Shown here piece after piece: positions 1 through 9,795 of a stretch of DNA of 64,000 nucleotides. The DNA is from Bradyrhizobium vignae (lineage in GTDB: Bacteria > Pseudomonadota > Alphaproteobacteria > Rhizobiales > Xanthobacteraceae): the NCBI RefSeq assembly GCF_004114425.1, contig NZ_RDQF01000003.1, positions 208,599 through 272,598 on the forward strand, written 5' to 3'. The translations under genes and the position numbers were made by a program. Position 1 is the stretch's first letter. The number at the start of each line of letters is the position of its first letter. Under the pieces are notes generated by a model. The model saw only the letters and a list, made by a program, of their open reading frames with translations. It was not told where the DNA came from and ran no database searches.

Positions 1-227
1 CGCCAGTCGATCATCGCCACCGCAAAGCCGCGATCGCGCAAGTCACGCACCGTCTCGAAATATTTCTCGATCTGCTCGCTGCGCCCGGTGAAGACGCAGA
101 CGGTGCCCTTGCGGTTCGCCGGCGGCGCCCACCGCGCAAAGCGCAGCTCGGCGCCATCGGGTGTCTTGATGGTGCCGCTGACGACGTTTTCGGGGACGGG
201 ATTGGACGGGATCGAGACCAGCGTCAT
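1..227 (-). CDS. Alpha/beta hydrolase, lysophospholipase-like (5' part only)
   Basis: The gene reads leftwards from an ATG at 227 and runs off the window edge, so only about 75 N-terminal residues are visible. The protein begins MTLVSIPSNPVPENVVSG, followed by a strand rich in hydrophobics and the segment GRSEQIEKYFE, then AMIDWR. This pattern matches the start of PldB-type lysophospholipases/monoacylglycerol lipases, where the oxyanion strand is followed by a helix bearing E-x-I-x-K-Y. The nucleophile elbow and catalytic triad lie outside the window, so the activity is inferred from the N-terminus only. Confidence 0.6.
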   Translation of the reverse strand, partial: MTLVSIPSNPVPENVVSGTIKTPDGAELRFARWAPPANRKGTVCVFTGRSEQIEKYFETVRDLRDRGFAVAMIDW

Positions 228-339
228 GATTGGAAGTGCTAGAAATCAAGGGGCGGGAGCGCCGAAAAGGCGCCTATCCCGCCCTCTTGAACGCCGTCTC
301 GTTCCACCCATATCACCTTCGTGCAGGCCGCTACCAGTG

Positions 340-432
340 TTTCGGAACCGGAACATCAGGCTGCACACAGACGAAAGCCCGGCCCGATGGCGGGCGGGTC
401 ACCTAAACAGTCGCTCAATGGAGGACTTGACC
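340..432 (+). promoter_or_regulatory. Candidate ROSE-type RNA thermometer before hsp20
   Basis: The leader just upstream of the small heat-shock gene contains a GC hairpin at 377-395 (GCCCG-CC paired with GG-CGGGC around a CGAT loop). A second, 3' element has UCGCU at 411-415 facing the Shine-Dalgarno GGAGGA at 420-425. A U(U/C)GCU motif opposite the SD, with a G opposed to a G of the SD, is the hallmark of ROSE elements, which repress small heat-shock genes at low temperature in Bradyrhizobium. The pairing was done by eye. The start of the transcript is not known. Confidence 0.5.
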
Positions 433-897
433 ATGCGTACCTACGATCTCACCCCGTTTTATCGTTCCACCGTCGGCTTCGACCGTCTCTTCAACCTGCT
501 CGACCAGGCCAGCTCGGACGGCAGCCCCGGCTACCCCCCTTACAACATCGAGCGTACCGGCGAGAACGCCTACCGCATCACCGTTGCGGTCTCGGGCTTT
601 GCCAAGGATGAGCTCTCCATCGTCGCGAAGGAAAACACGCTGACGATCAAGGGCGAGAAAGTCGCAGGCGAGAACTCGAAATCCGAAGTGCTCTACCGCG
701 GCATCGCCGCGCGTGCGTTCGAGCGCGCCTTCCAGCTTGCCGACTTCGTGCAGGTAAAGGACGCCTCGCTCGAGAACGGGCTGCTTCACGTCGACCTCGT
801 CCGCGAGATTCCCGAGGCCAAGAAGCCGCGCCAGATCGCGATCAACGCCGGCGCGAAGCCGCAGGTGATCGAGAACTCGGCCGCGCAAGCCGCCTAA
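433..897 (+). CDS. Hsp20 family small heat-shock protein
   Basis: This is a 154-residue ATP-independent chaperone that binds unfolding proteins in the cytoplasm. The alpha-crystallin domain spans about residues 30-130: PPYNIERTGENAYRITVAV near its start, DELSIVAKENTLTIKGEK in the middle, and ENGLLHVDLVREIPE in the beta8-9 region. The ATG at 433 was chosen because GGAGGA lies 8 bases upstream; an in-frame ATG at 418 lies upstream of that SD and lacks one of its own. The length fits the HspA-class proteins of Bradyrhizobium. Heat control through the ROSE-like leader is inferred. A strong terminator follows at 933. Confidence 0.93.
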   Translation: MRTYDLTPFYRSTVGFDRLFNLLDQASSDGSPGYPPYNIERTGENAYRITVAVSGFAKDELSIVAKENTLTIKGEKVAGENSKSEVLYRGIAARAFERAFQLADFVQVKDASLENGLLHVDLVREIPEAKKPRQIAINAGAKPQVIENSAAQAA

Positions 898-932
898 GCC
901 AGGCGACCAATCCAAACGACTTCCAGGTTGCG

Positions 933-965
933 AAAACGCCCCGGTGCCCCGGGGCGTTTTTTGCA
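933..965 (+). terminator. Rho-independent terminator after hsp20
   Basis: Perfect 12-base arms AAAACGCCCCGG (933-944) and CCGGGGCGTTTT (949-960) flank a 4-base loop and run into a T tract. Confidence 0.9.
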
Positions 966-1035
966 CTGCATCACAGAACGGTGAACTTCCGCTCCGTCGT
1001 TTGGGCATCGACCCCAAACAAGACGGAGAAACATC

Positions 1036-1806
1036 ATGTCACTCTGGCGCAGCCTTTTCGTCGCCGCGAGCCTCTTGGCGGTTCCCCTCAACCTTGCTCA
1101 TGCCCAGACACCGCAGACGGTGAAGGCGAAGAACGTGGTGCTGGTGCACGGCGCCTGGGCCGACGGCTCGAGCTGGTCGGAGGTGATCCCGATCCTGCAG
1201 GCTGCAGGCCTGCATGTGACGGCCGTGCAGAATCCGCTGTCCTCGCTTGCCGATTCCGTCGAGGCGACCAAGCGGGCGCTGGCCGAGCAGGACGGCCCGA
1301 CCGTGCTGGTCGCGCATTCCTGGGGCGGCACCGTGATCAGCCAGGTCGGCACCGACCCGAAGGTCACCGGCCTCGTCTAGGTCGCCGCACGCGCGCCCGA
1401 CGCGAACGAGGATTTCGTCGCGCTGTCAAAACAGTTTCCGACGGGACCGGCGCGCGCCGGCATCGTCGAGCGCGACGGCTACACAAAACTTTCGGAAGAC
1501 GCGTTCCTGAAATACTTTGCCAACGGCGTGAAGCCGGAGCAGGCGAAGGAGCTCTACGCCGTGCAGTGGCCGACGGCCGCCTCGATCTTTGCCGGCCGCA
1601 CCACGGAAGCCGCATGGCACGCCAAGCCGAGCTGGTACGCGGTGTCGAAGAACGATTACACCATCAACCCCGATTTCGAGCGCTTCCTCGCCAAGCGCAT
1701 GAACGCCACTACGATCGAGCTCGACGCCGGCCATCTCTCGCTGGTGTCACATCCGAAGGAGGTGGCGAACTTGATCCTGGACGCGGCGGGGTATCCGCGG
1801 AGCTAA
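1036..1806 (+). pseudogene. Exported alpha/beta hydrolase interrupted by an in-frame TAG
   Basis: One reading frame runs from ATG 1036 to the stop at 1804-1806 (257 codons) but is broken by a single TAG at 1378-1380. The upstream part has a signal peptide ending NLAHAQ, the strand VVLVHGAWADGSSW (oxyanion HGAW), and the nucleophile elbow VAHSWGG. The downstream part resumes at once with VAARAPDANEDF and ends with the catalytic-His strand LDAGHLSLVSHP. This is a complete esterase/EstC-like fold except for the stop. Homologues normally have a Tyr or similar residue between GLV and VAARAP, so one base change explains the break. It could be a true nonsense mutation, a sequencing error, or readthrough. 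Coding quality downstream is intact, which suggests a recent event. Confidence 0.85.
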
Positions 1807-1822
1807 GGTGATTGCGTGAATG

Positions 1823-1860
1823 CAAAAGGCGCCTGAGTTATTCGGGCGCCTTTTGTTTTG
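1823..1860 (+). terminator. Rho-independent terminator
   Basis: CAAAAGGCGCC (1823-1833) pairs with GGCGCCTTTTG (1845-1855), followed by TTTTG. It lies 17 bases after the hydrolase stop. Confidence 0.8.
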
Positions 1861-1933
1861 CTCCAATGTCGTCCTGGCCTGGTGCGCCATTGCGCACGGG
1901 AGCCAGGACCCATTACCCCAACGCACCACCTCG

Positions 1934-2713
1934 CTAATCCAGCCCTTGCGCAGCCGGCATCTCCTGTGTCGGCAGGATCGTCGGACCCGGCTTGGCCTGA
2001 GCGACTGTCGGCGCTGCGGCCTCGGCGGCCTTTGCCTGTACGGCCGCGGTCTGCTGGGCAGATTGCGCCTGAGCGGGCTGAGCCTCCGGCGCCCGCGCCT
2101 GCTGTGCCGTGGGCTCGACCGGCTTCGCCGCCGCGACCGGCGCCTCGCTACGCGGCGCAGCCGCCTTGGGCAGCGGCACGGCGCGCTTGGCAACATGCGG
2201 GATCGAGGCCGGCGGGCGCGGCGGGCCGCTGCGGATCATGGTCGGCGGCGGCAGCGCGGTTTGCGGGCCGTAAGAGCCGACCGCCCGCTCCTCATAGGGC
2301 GGCGCCATGCCGTAAGCATCGGAAGCCGGCATGAAGCGGATGATCCGGCCGTCGCGGGCGTCGATCACCAGCCGGCCGTCGTCGCCGCGGCGGTCGATCA
2401 CCGCGATGGTATAGACGCTGCCGTGCAGGCGCGGAATGCCGAGCGGCGAGAAGCCGTTTTCACGCAGCACCGCGTAAACCTCCGTTGACGCCGTTGACGG
2501 CAACAATACCGGCGCCGGACCGCGTTCCTCGTAATCGTAGCCGTAACCGTAACGCGGCGGCGGGGTGGCCTCCGGCGATGCCAAGGGTCCATCGAAATCC
2601 GACACCGCGATCACCGCCCCTCCAACCGTACCGCTCGCGGGAACCTGGGCGTGTCCCGCACTTGCAGCCAGCACCAGCGCGGCGGCCGCCACACATCCTG
2701 TGAAAAACTTCAT
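1934..2713 (-). CDS. Exported Ala/Pro/Gln-rich protein of unknown function
   Basis: This 259-residue protein starts MKFFTGCVAAAALVLAASAG with a clear signal peptide (cleavage near GHAQ). The central part, about residues 75-125, reads EVYAVLRENGFSPLGIP then VYTIAVIDRRGDDGRLVIDA and DGRIIRF. That resembles a PepSY-like alpha/beta module (helix, strand, turn, strand), as seen in many rhizobial exported proteins. The last 110 residues are low-complexity Ala/Pro/Gln/Lys. The frame stays open upstream to 3235, but no signal peptide would then be at the N-terminus, so ATG 2713 is preferred. It is divergent from gltB. No function can be assigned. Confidence 0.75.
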   Translation of the reverse strand: MKFFTGCVAAAALVLAASAGHAQVPASGTVGGAVIAVSDFDGPLASPEATPPPRYGYGYDYEERGPAPVLLPSTASTEVYAVLRENGFSPLGIPRLHGSVYTIAVIDRRGDDGRLVIDARDGRIIRFMPASDAYGMAPPYEERAVGSYGPQTALPPPTMIRSGPPRPPASIPHVAKRAVPLPKAAAPRSEAPVAAAKPVEPTAQQARAPEAQPAQAQSAQQTAAVQAKAAEAAAPTVAQAKPGPTILPTQEMPAAQGLD

Positions 2714-3203
2714 GATCGAGACGCTCCTGTCAGACCCTCCGGTAGCCGCCCTCTTTCGCTTCTTGCGGCGGGGCGCGCCTTCCGAAGGGCTGATCCGAAG
2801 CTTCATTCGGGATTCCGGCGTCCACAGGGCCGGATCAGGGCGTGTTTGCTCCAAAACCGGGGCTGCGCAACTTTCGGAAAGCGATTGATTGACATATCGG
2901 GAATCGCGACTTCCGCACGCTTGTGTGCTAGACAAAAATTTGGCAAGGTGATGGTTAGGACAGGAAGACTGTCTCAATTTTGCTGGCGGTTCCGGCACAG
3001 GGATTGCAGCGAAAACCGGTGCTCTCGAGCGTCGGCAAGCTACCAGGCAAAGCCGTTCTCGGGGACGAGGAGCGCCTAGGCCTGAATTTAAGAAAATGCG
3101 GCTCGCAGCGGACGAGCGGTGACCCAGAGGCGGGTGCCGCGGAACGCCCAAGGTGCGCCGAAGATGGCGGTGAGGCAGCTTGCCGCATGGAGAGGACAGA
3201 ACA
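2714..3203. other. 490-base intergenic region upstream of gltB
   Basis: This spacer separates the divergent exported-protein gene from gltB and must hold both promoters. I see no convincing gene in it. Base composition turns AT-richer around 2880-2950. I found no sigma-54 (GG-N10-GC) or strong sigma-70 pair that I would defend. Confidence 0.5.
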
Positions 3204-6200
3204 ATGAACGGGTCGCAATTCGAGCGCGCAAACATCGTGGCAGAAGAGCTGTCGGCGACGGTCGCCTCGAAAACGACCGACCCGATTCAGGAGCACAATT
3301 CGCGCCCAAAAGCCGAGGGTCTCTACGATCCCGCCCTCGAGAAGGATTCCTGCGGCGTCGGCTTCATCGCCAACATCAAGGGCAAGAAGTCGCACGAGAT
3401 CGTCTCGGATGCGCTGAGCATCCTCTGCAACCTCGAGCACCGTGGTGCGGTCGGCGCCGACCCCCGCGCCGGTGACGGCGCGGGCATCCTGGTGCAGATC
3501 CCGCACGCCTTCTTCAGCCGCAAGGCCAAGGAGCTCGGCTTTACGCTGCCGGCGCCCGGCGAATACGCCATCGGTGCGCTGTTCATGCCGCGCGACACCG
3601 CCTGGCGCAACGTCATCAAGAGCATCATCGCGGACCAGATCAAGGAAGAGGGCCTGACCCTGCTCGGCTGGCGCGACGTGCCGACCGACAATTCCTCGCT
3701 CGGCGTCACCGTGAAGCCGACCGAGCCCGCCTGCATGCAGGTGTTCATCGGCCGCAACGGCACGGCCAAGACGGAGGACGAGTTCGAGCGTCGGCTCTAC
3801 ATCCTGCGCAAGTCGATCTCGCAGGCGATCTACCAGCGCCGCGACCGCGGCCTCGCCGGGTACTACCCTTGCTCGATGTCCTGCCGCACCGTGATCTACA
3901 AGGGCATGTTCCTCGCCGACCAGCTCGGCAAGTACTACCCCGATCTGCACGAGAAGGACTTCGAGAGCGCGCTCGCGCTGGTGCATCAGCGCTTCTCGAC
4001 CAATACCTTCCCGGCGTGGTCGCTGGCGCATCCCTACCGCATGATCGCGCATAATGGCGAGATCAACACGCTGCGCGGCAACACCAACTGGATGGCGGCA
4101 CGCCAGGCCTCCGTGAGCTCCGAGCTGTACGGCAAGGACATCAACCGGCTGTGGCCGATCTCCTATGAAGGCCAGTCGGACACCGCCTGCTTCGACAACG
4201 CGCTCGAGTTCCTGGTGCAGGGCGGCTACTCGCTGCCGCACGCCGTCATGATGATGATTCCGGAGGCGTGGGCCGGTAATCCCTTGATGGATGAGAAGCG
4301 CCGCGCCTTCTACGAATATCATGCCGCGCTGATGGAGCCGTGGGACGGCCCCGCCGCGATCGCCTTCACCGACGGCCGCCAGATCGGCGCCACGCTCGAC
4401 CGCAACGGGTTGCGGCCGGCGCGCTATCTCGTGACCAAGGACGACCGCATCGTGATGGCGTCCGAGATGGGCGTGCTGACGATCCCCGAGGACCAGATCA
4501 TCACCAAGTGGCGCCTGCAGCCCGGCAAGATGCTGCTGGTCGATCTCGAGCAGGGCCGCCTGATCCCCGACGACGAGATCAAGGCCACGCTAGCCGCCAG
4601 CCATCCCTACAAGGAGTGGCTGGAGCGGACCCAGATCGTGCTCGAAGACCTGCCGAAGGTACCGACCACCGGCGTGCGCTCCAACCTGTCGCTGCTCGAT
4701 CGTCAGCAGGCGTTCGGCTACAGCCAGGAAGACATCGCCATCCTGATGACGCCGATGGCCGCCACCGGCGAGGAAGCCGCGGGCTCGATGGGCAACGACA
4801 CGCCGATCTCGGCGCTGTCGGACAAGGCCAAGCCGCTGTTCACCTATTTCAAGCAGAACTTCGCGCAGGTCACCAATCCGCCGATCGACCCGATCCGCGA
4901 GGAGCTGGTGATGAGCCTCGTCTCCATCATCGGACCGCGGCCGAACCTGTTCGACCTGCAGGGCATGGCCACGACCAAGCGCCTCGAAGCGCGGCAGCCG
5001 ATCCTGACCGACGCGGACCTGGAAAAGATCCGCTCGATCTCGGAGGTCGCCGACACGCATTTCAAGTCGCGCACGCTGGACACGACCTTCCACGCCGGTC
5101 TCGGCGCAGCCGGCATGGACCAGGTGCTGGACGAGCTCTGCGCGCGCGCGGAAAGCGCGGTGCGCGAGGGCGTCAACATCATCATCCTGTCGGACCGCAT
5201 GGTCGGCACCGACCGCGTGCCGATCCCGGCGCTGCTGGCCTGCGCCGCCGTGCATCATCATCTGATCCGCGTCGGACTGCGCACCTCGGTCGGTCTCGTC
5301 GTCGAATCCGGCGAGCCGCGCGAAGTGCATCACTTCGCATGCCTCGCCGGCTACGGCGCCGAAGCGATCAATCCATATCTCGCGTTCGAAACCATCATCG
5401 CGATGAAGGACCGCCTGCCCGGCTCGCTCGACGACTACGAGATCGTCAAGCGCTACATCAAGTCGATCGGCAAGGGCCTGCTCAAGGTGATGTCCAAGAT
5501 GGGCATCTCGACTTACCAGTCCTATTGCGGCGCGCAGATTTTTGACGCCGTCGGTCTGAAGGCCGATTTCGTCGCCAAGTTCTTCGCCGGCACGCACACC
5601 CGCGTCGAAGGCGTCGGCCTTGCCGAGATCGCGGAAGAAGCCGTGCGCCGCCATGCCGACGCGTTCGGCGACGCACAGGTCTACAAGAGCGCGCTCGATG
5701 TCGGCGGCGAATATGCCTATCGGAGCCGCGGCGAGGACCATGCATGGACCGCCGAGTCGGTGTCCCTGCTCCAGCACGCCGCGCGCGGCAATTCGCAGGA
5801 GCGGTATCGCGCCTTCGCAAAAATCCTCAACGAGCAGTCGGAGCGTCTTTTGACGCTGCGCGGCCTGTTCCGGATCAAGAACGCCGAGGAAGAGAAGCGC
5901 AAGCCGATCCCGCTCGACCAGGTCGAGCCGGCCAAGGACATCGTCAAGCGTTTCGCCACCGGCGCGATGAGCTTCGGTTCGATCTCGCGCGAGGCGCACA
6001 CCACGCTCGCGATCGCCATGAACCGGATCGGCGGCAAGTCGAACACCGGCGAAGGCGGCGAGGAGGCCGACCGCTTCAAGCCGATGCCGAACGGCGATTC
6101 CATGCGCTCGGCGATCAAGCAGGTCGCCTCGGGCCGCTTCGGCGTCACCACGGAGTATCTCGTCAACTCCGACATGATGCAGATCAAGATGGCGCAGGGC

Positions 6201-7937
6201 GCCAAGCCCGGCGAAGGCGGCCAGCTGCCCGGCCACAAGGTCGACGCGACCATCGCCAGGGTCCGGCACTCGACGCCGGGCGTCGGCCTGATCTCGCCGC
6301 CGCCGCACCACGACATCTACTCGATCGAGGACCTGGCGCAGCTCATCTACGACCTCAAGAACGTCAACCCGACGGGCGACGTCTCGGTCAAGCTCGTTTC
6401 CGAGATCGGCGTCGGCACGGTCGCCGCGGGCGTCGCCAAGGCGCGCGCCGACCACGTCACCATCGCGGGCTTCGAGGGCGGCACTGGCGCCTCGCCGCTG
6501 ACCTCGATCAAGCATGCCGGTTCGCCGTGGGAGATCGGCCTTGCCGAAACCCACCAGACCCTGGTGCGCGAGCGGCTGCGCAGCCGTATCGTGGTCCAGG
6601 TCGACGGCGGCTTCCGCACCGGCCGTGACGTCGTGATCGGCGCGCTGCTCGGGGCCGACGAATTCGGCTTCGCCACTGCGCCGCTGATCGCGGCCGGCTG
6701 CATCATGATGCGCAAGTGCCATCTCAACACCTGCCCCGTCGGCGTCGCGACGCAGGATCCGGTGCTGCGCAAGCGCTTCACCGGCCAGCCCGAGCACGTG
6801 ATCAACTACTTCTTCTTCGTCGCCGAGGAAGTCCGCGAGATCATGGCCTCGCTCGGCTTCCGCACCTTCAACGAGATGATCGGCCAGGTTCAGCTGCTCG
6901 ATCAGACCAAGCTGGTCGCGCACTGGAAGGCCAAGGGCCTCGATTTCTCAAAACTGTTCGTCAAGCAGAAGGAAGAGAAGGGCCAGAAGATCTATCACTC
7001 CGAGCGCCAGAACCATCATCTGGAGGCGGTGCTCGACCGCACGCTGATCGAGCAGGCGACGCCTGCGCTCGACCGCGGCGCGCCGGTGAAGATCGAGGCC
7101 ACGATCAACAGCACCAACCGCTCCGCCGGTGCGATGCTGTCGGGCGCGGTCGCCAAGATCTACGGCCATGCCGGCCTGCCGCATGACACGATCCATGTCA
7201 GCCTGAAGGGTACCGCGGGCCAGGCCTTCGGTGCGTGGCTCGCCCATGGCGTCACCTTCGAGCTCGAGGGTGAAGGCAACGACTATGTCGGCAAGGGCCT
7301 CTCGGGCGGCAAGATCATCGTGAAGCCGCCGCGGAACTCGGCGATCGTGCCGGAAGAGAGCATCATCGTCGGCAACACCGTGATGTACGGGGCGATCGAT
7401 GGCGAATGCTACTTCCGCGGCATCGCCGGCGAACGCTTTGCCGTTCGTAACTCGGGCGCGGTCGCTGTCGTCGAGGGCGCGGGCGATCATTGCTGCGAAT
7501 ACATGACCGGCGGCATCGTGGTCGTGCTCGGCAAGACCGGGCGCAACTTCGCGGCCGGCATGTCCGGCGGCATCGCCTATGTGCTGGACGAGGCCGGCGA
7601 CTTCGACAAGCTGTGCAACCTCAGCATGGTCGAGCTCGAACCGGTGCTGTCGGAGGAGATGATCAACGCCGACACCTATCACGCCTCCGGCGATCTCGAA
7701 GCGCACGGCCGGGTCGACGTGTTCAAGAACCTGCTCGCCTCCGACGTCGAGCGGCTGCACGTGCTGATCACGCGCCATGCCAAGGCAACCGGCTCCAAGC
7801 GTGCCGCCGAGATCCTCGCCAATTGGAAGGAATGGCTGCCCAAGTTCCGCAAGGTGATGCCGGTCGAGTACCGGCGCGCGCTGCGCGAACTGGCCGCCAA
7901 TGCGGACGCCGAGCCGAAAATCGCGATCGGGGCGTAA
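3204..7937 (+). CDS. gltB: Glutamate synthase (NADPH) large chain
   Basis: This 1577-residue protein makes glutamate from glutamine and 2-oxoglutarate with GltD. It is made with a propeptide: the N-terminal-nucleophile glutaminase Cys is C50 in the segment EKDSCGVGF. The class II amidotransferase domain follows ([16 protein letters not shown], then [10 protein letters not shown]). The FMN-binding synthase domain is at about 870-1240 ([19 protein letters not shown]). The 3Fe-4S cysteines are C1166, C1172 and C1177 (C-x5-C-x4-C). The C-terminal GXGXG helix domain is at about 1290-1500. ATG 3204 is preferred over TTG 3180 because a GGAGAGGA SD lies just upstream. gltD follows 140 bases downstream. 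Confidence 0.97.
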   Translation: MNGSQFERANIVAEELSATVASKTTDPIQEHNSRPKAEGLYDPALEKDSCGVGFIANIKGKKSHEIVSDALSILCNLEHRGAVGADPRAGDGAGILVQIPHAFFSRKAKELGFTLPAPGEYAIGALFMPRDTAWRNVIKSIIADQIKEEGLTLLGWRDVPTDNSSLGVTVKPTEPACMQVFIGRNGTAKTEDEFERRLYILRKSISQAIYQRRDRGLAGYYPCSMSCRTVIYKGMFLADQLGKYYPDLHEKDFESALALVHQRFSTNTFPAWSLAHPYRMIAHNGEINTLRGNTNWMAARQASVSSELYGKDINRLWPISYEGQSDTACFDNALEFLVQGGYSLPHAVMMMIPEAWAGNPLMDEKRRAFYEYHAALMEPWDGPAAIAFTDGRQIGATLDRNGLRPARYLVTKDDRIVMASEMGVLTIPEDQIITKWRLQPGKMLLVDLEQGRLIPDDEIKATLAASHPYKEWLERTQIVLEDLPKVPTTGVRSNLSLLDRQQAFGYSQEDIAILMTPMAATGEEAAGSMGNDTPISALSDKAKPLFTYFKQNFAQVTNPPIDPIREELVMSLVSIIGPRPNLFDLQGMATTKRLEARQPILTDADLEKIRSISEVADTHFKSRTLDTTFHAGLGAAGMDQVLDELCARAESAVREGVNIIILSDRMVGTDRVPIPALLACAAVHHHLIRVGLRTSVGLVVESGEPREVHHFACLAGYGAEAINPYLAFETIIAMKDRLPGSLDDYEIVKRYIKSIGKGLLKVMSKMGISTYQSYCGAQIFDAVGLKADFVAKFFAGTHTRVEGVGLAEIAEEAVRRHADAFGDAQVYKSALDVGGEYAYRSRGEDHAWTAESVSLLQHAARGNSQERYRAFAKILNEQSERLLTLRGLFRIKNAEEEKRKPIPLDQVEPAKDIVKRFATGAMSFGSISREAHTTLAIAMNRIGGKSNTGEGGEEADRFKPMPNGDSMRSAIKQVASGRFGVTTEYLVNSDMMQIKMAQGAKPGEGGQLPGHKVDATIARVRHSTPGVGLISPPPHHDIYSIEDLAQLIYDLKNVNPTGDVSVKLVSEIGVGTVAAGVAKARADHVTIAGFEGGTGASPLTSIKHAGSPWEIGLAETHQTLVRERLRSRIVVQVDGGFRTGRDVVIGALLGADEFGFATAPLIAAGCIMMRKCHLNTCPVGVATQDPVLRKRFTGQPEHVINYFFFVAEEVREIMASLGFRTFNEMIGQVQLLDQTKLVAHWKAKGLDFSKLFVKQKEEKGQKIYHSERQNHHLEAVLDRTLIEQATPALDRGAPVKIEATINSTNRSAGAMLSGAVAKIYGHAGLPHDTIHVSLKGTAGQAFGAWLAHGVTFELEGEGNDYVGKGLSGGKIIVKPPRNSAIVPEESIIVGNTVMYGAIDGECYFRGIAGERFAVRNSGAVAVVEGAGDHCCEYMTGGIVVVLGKTGRNFAAGMSGGIAYVLDEAGDFDKLCNLSMVELEPVLSEEMINADTYHASGDLEAHGRVDVFKNLLASDVERLHVLITRHAKATGSKRAAEILANWKEWLPKFRKVMPVEYRRALRELAANADAEPKIAIGA

Positions 7938-7948
7938 CTCTCAACTGG

Positions 7949-8042
7949 CGTCATTCCGGGGCGCAAAGCGCGAACCCGGAATCTCGCAAAGATAACCTCC
8001 AGGTTCCGGGTGTGCGCGCAGCGCGCGCATCCCGGAACGACG
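7949..8042. repeat. Palindromic repeat, GTCATTCCGGGG family, in the gltB-gltD gap
   Basis: The element opens GCGTCATTCCGGGGCGC and closes CATCCCGGAACGACGG, with inner GC-rich sub-hairpins (GTGCGCGCAGCGCGCGC). Related copies sit at 32259, 33611, 53843, 55199 and 56475. Here it lies inside a presumed operon. Confidence 0.8.
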
Positions 8043-8077
8043 GAAAAGAAAACTTAGCGGCAGGGACTTCGGGTTTA

Positions 8078-9529
8078 ATGGGCAAGATCACGGGTTTTCT
8101 GGAAATCGAACGGCACGATCGCAAGTACACCCCGGTCGCCGAGCGCTTGAAGCATTTCAAGGAATTCGTCGTTCCGCTCTCCGAGAAGGAGGTGCGCGAG
8201 CAGGCGGCGCGCTGCATGAACTGCGGCATTCCCTATTGCCACGGGACCGGCTCGGTTGCGCCCGGCACGCCCGGCTGCCCAGTCAACAACCAGATCCCCG
8301 ACTGGAACGACCTCGTCTACCAGGGCAACTGGGAAGAGGCCTCGCGCAACCTGCATTCGACCAACAACTTCCCTGAGTTCACGGGCCGCATCTGTCCGGC
8401 GCCGTGCGAAGCGTCCTGCACGCTCAACATCGACGACAACCCCGTCACCATCAAGACCATCGAATGCGCGATCGTCGACCGCGCCTGGGACAATGGCTGG
8501 CTGAAGCCGGAAGTGGCAGCGGTCAAGACCGGCAAGAAGGTCGCGGTGATCGGCTCGGGTCCGGCGGGCATGGCCTGCGCGCAGCAGCTCGCGCGCGCCG
8601 GCCACGACGTGCATGTCTATGAGAAGTACGCCAAGGCCGGCGGCCTGCTGCGTTACGGCATCCCCGACTTCAAGATGGAGAAGCGCATCATCGACCGCCG
8701 TGTGGCGCAGATGGAAGCCGAAGGCGTCACCTTCCACTACAACAGCCATGTCGGCGCAGCCGGCAATGTCGATCCGCGCGAGCTGCTCAACCAGTACGAC
8801 GCGGTCGCGCTGACCGGCGGCGCGGAAGCCCCGCGCGACCTGTCGATCCCCGGCCGCGATCTCGAAGGCATCCACTACGCCATGGACTTCCTGCCGCAGC
8901 AGAACCGCCGCGTCTCCGGGGAGCCGCTCGGCGGAGTCCAGGAGATCCTGGCCGGCGGCAAGCACGTCGTCGTCATCGGCGGCGGCGACACCGGCTCGGA
9001 CTGCATCGGCACCTCGCTGCGTCAGGGCGCGCTGTCGGTGACCCAGCTCGAGATCATGCCCGCTCCCCCCGAGCGCGAGAACAAGGGCCTGACCTGGCCG
9101 AACTGGCCGCTGAAGATGCGCACCTCCTCCAGCCAGGCCGAAGGCGCGATCCGCGAATACGCCGTGCTGACCCAGAAGTTCTCGGGCGAGAACGGCAAGG
9201 TCAGGAAGCTGCACTGCGTGCGCGTCGACGACAAGTTCAAGCCGATTGCCGACACCGAGTTCGAGATCGACGCCGAGCTCGTCCTGCTCGCCATGGGCTT
9301 CGTCCATCCCGTGCACGAGGGCCTGCTCAAGCTGCTCGCGGTCGAGTTCGACCCGCGCGGCAACGTCAAGGCCAACACGCTGGACTACCAGACCTCGCGC
9401 CCCAACGTGTTCTCCGCCGGCGACATGCGCCGCGGGCAATCGCTGGTGGTGTGGGCGATCCGTGAAGGGCGGCTGTGCGCCCGGTCGATCGATACGTTCC
9501 TGATGGGGAAGACGGATTTGCCGCGCTGA
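8078..9529 (+). CDS. gltD: Glutamate synthase small chain
   Basis: This 483-residue FAD/NADPH subunit passes electrons to GltB. N-terminal cysteines for 4Fe-4S clusters are C46, C49, C54 and C67, followed by [11 protein letters not shown]. The FAD Rossmann motif is [17 protein letters not shown] near 159, and the NADPH motif is GGGDTGSDC near 303. The final FAD segment [16 protein letters not shown] is present. The length is normal for the family. The ATG at 8078 begins [15 protein letters not shown], the usual start. The open frame extends upstream through the palindromic repeat but is not coding there. Confidence 0.97.
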   Translation: MGKITGFLEIERHDRKYTPVAERLKHFKEFVVPLSEKEVREQAARCMNCGIPYCHGTGSVAPGTPGCPVNNQIPDWNDLVYQGNWEEASRNLHSTNNFPEFTGRICPAPCEASCTLNIDDNPVTIKTIECAIVDRAWDNGWLKPEVAAVKTGKKVAVIGSGPAGMACAQQLARAGHDVHVYEKYAKAGGLLRYGIPDFKMEKRIIDRRVAQMEAEGVTFHYNSHVGAAGNVDPRELLNQYDAVALTGGAEAPRDLSIPGRDLEGIHYAMDFLPQQNRRVSGEPLGGVQEILAGGKHVVVIGGGDTGSDCIGTSLRQGALSVTQLEIMPAPPERENKGLTWPNWPLKMRTSSSQAEGAIREYAVLTQKFSGENGKVRKLHCVRVDDKFKPIADTEFEIDAELVLLAMGFVHPVHEGLLKLLAVEFDPRGNVKANTLDYQTSRPNVFSAGDMRRGQSLVVWAIREGRLCARSIDTFLMGKTDLPR

Positions 9530-9564
9530 GTGAGGCTCGCTCCGCTGCCATTTCAACAAACGGT

Positions 9565-9731
9565 GTCATCGCCCGGCTTGACCGGGCGATTCAGTATTCC
9601 AGAGACAGTTGTAATTGAATCGATAAGCCGCGGCGTACTGGATGCCCCGGTCCCGGCTCCGCCAAGCTACGCCGGGCCTACACGCGCTCGGCCGGCGAAG
9701 CTTCAGCGAAGACGGCAAGCCGAGGCATGAC
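9565..9731. repeat. Intergenic palindromic repeat, TGTCAT...ATGACA family
   Basis: The ends TGTCATCGCCCGG and GGCATGACA are inverted, and a hairpin CGCCCGG-CTTGA-CCGGGCG sits at the left end. It shares the words CGGGCGATTCAGTATTCC with a copy at 26072 (inverted there). It fills most of the gap between gltD and the convergent outer-membrane gene. Confidence 0.7.
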
Positions 9732-9795
9732 AGCGGAGTGGGTGGCGGGCGCGGAGCCAACTATTCCGCATTCGCTCAAGCGCCTCGCCGCCCCT

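Noticed and set aside
2888..2935. TTGACA-like word as the gltB promoter
   Set aside because: No matching -10 lies at 16-18 bases, so I could not defend it.
4590..6923. Long open frame on the minus strand opposite gltB
   Set aside because: It is the mirror frame of a highly biased GC-rich gene, has no recognisable motif, and gltB is unmistakable on the other strand.
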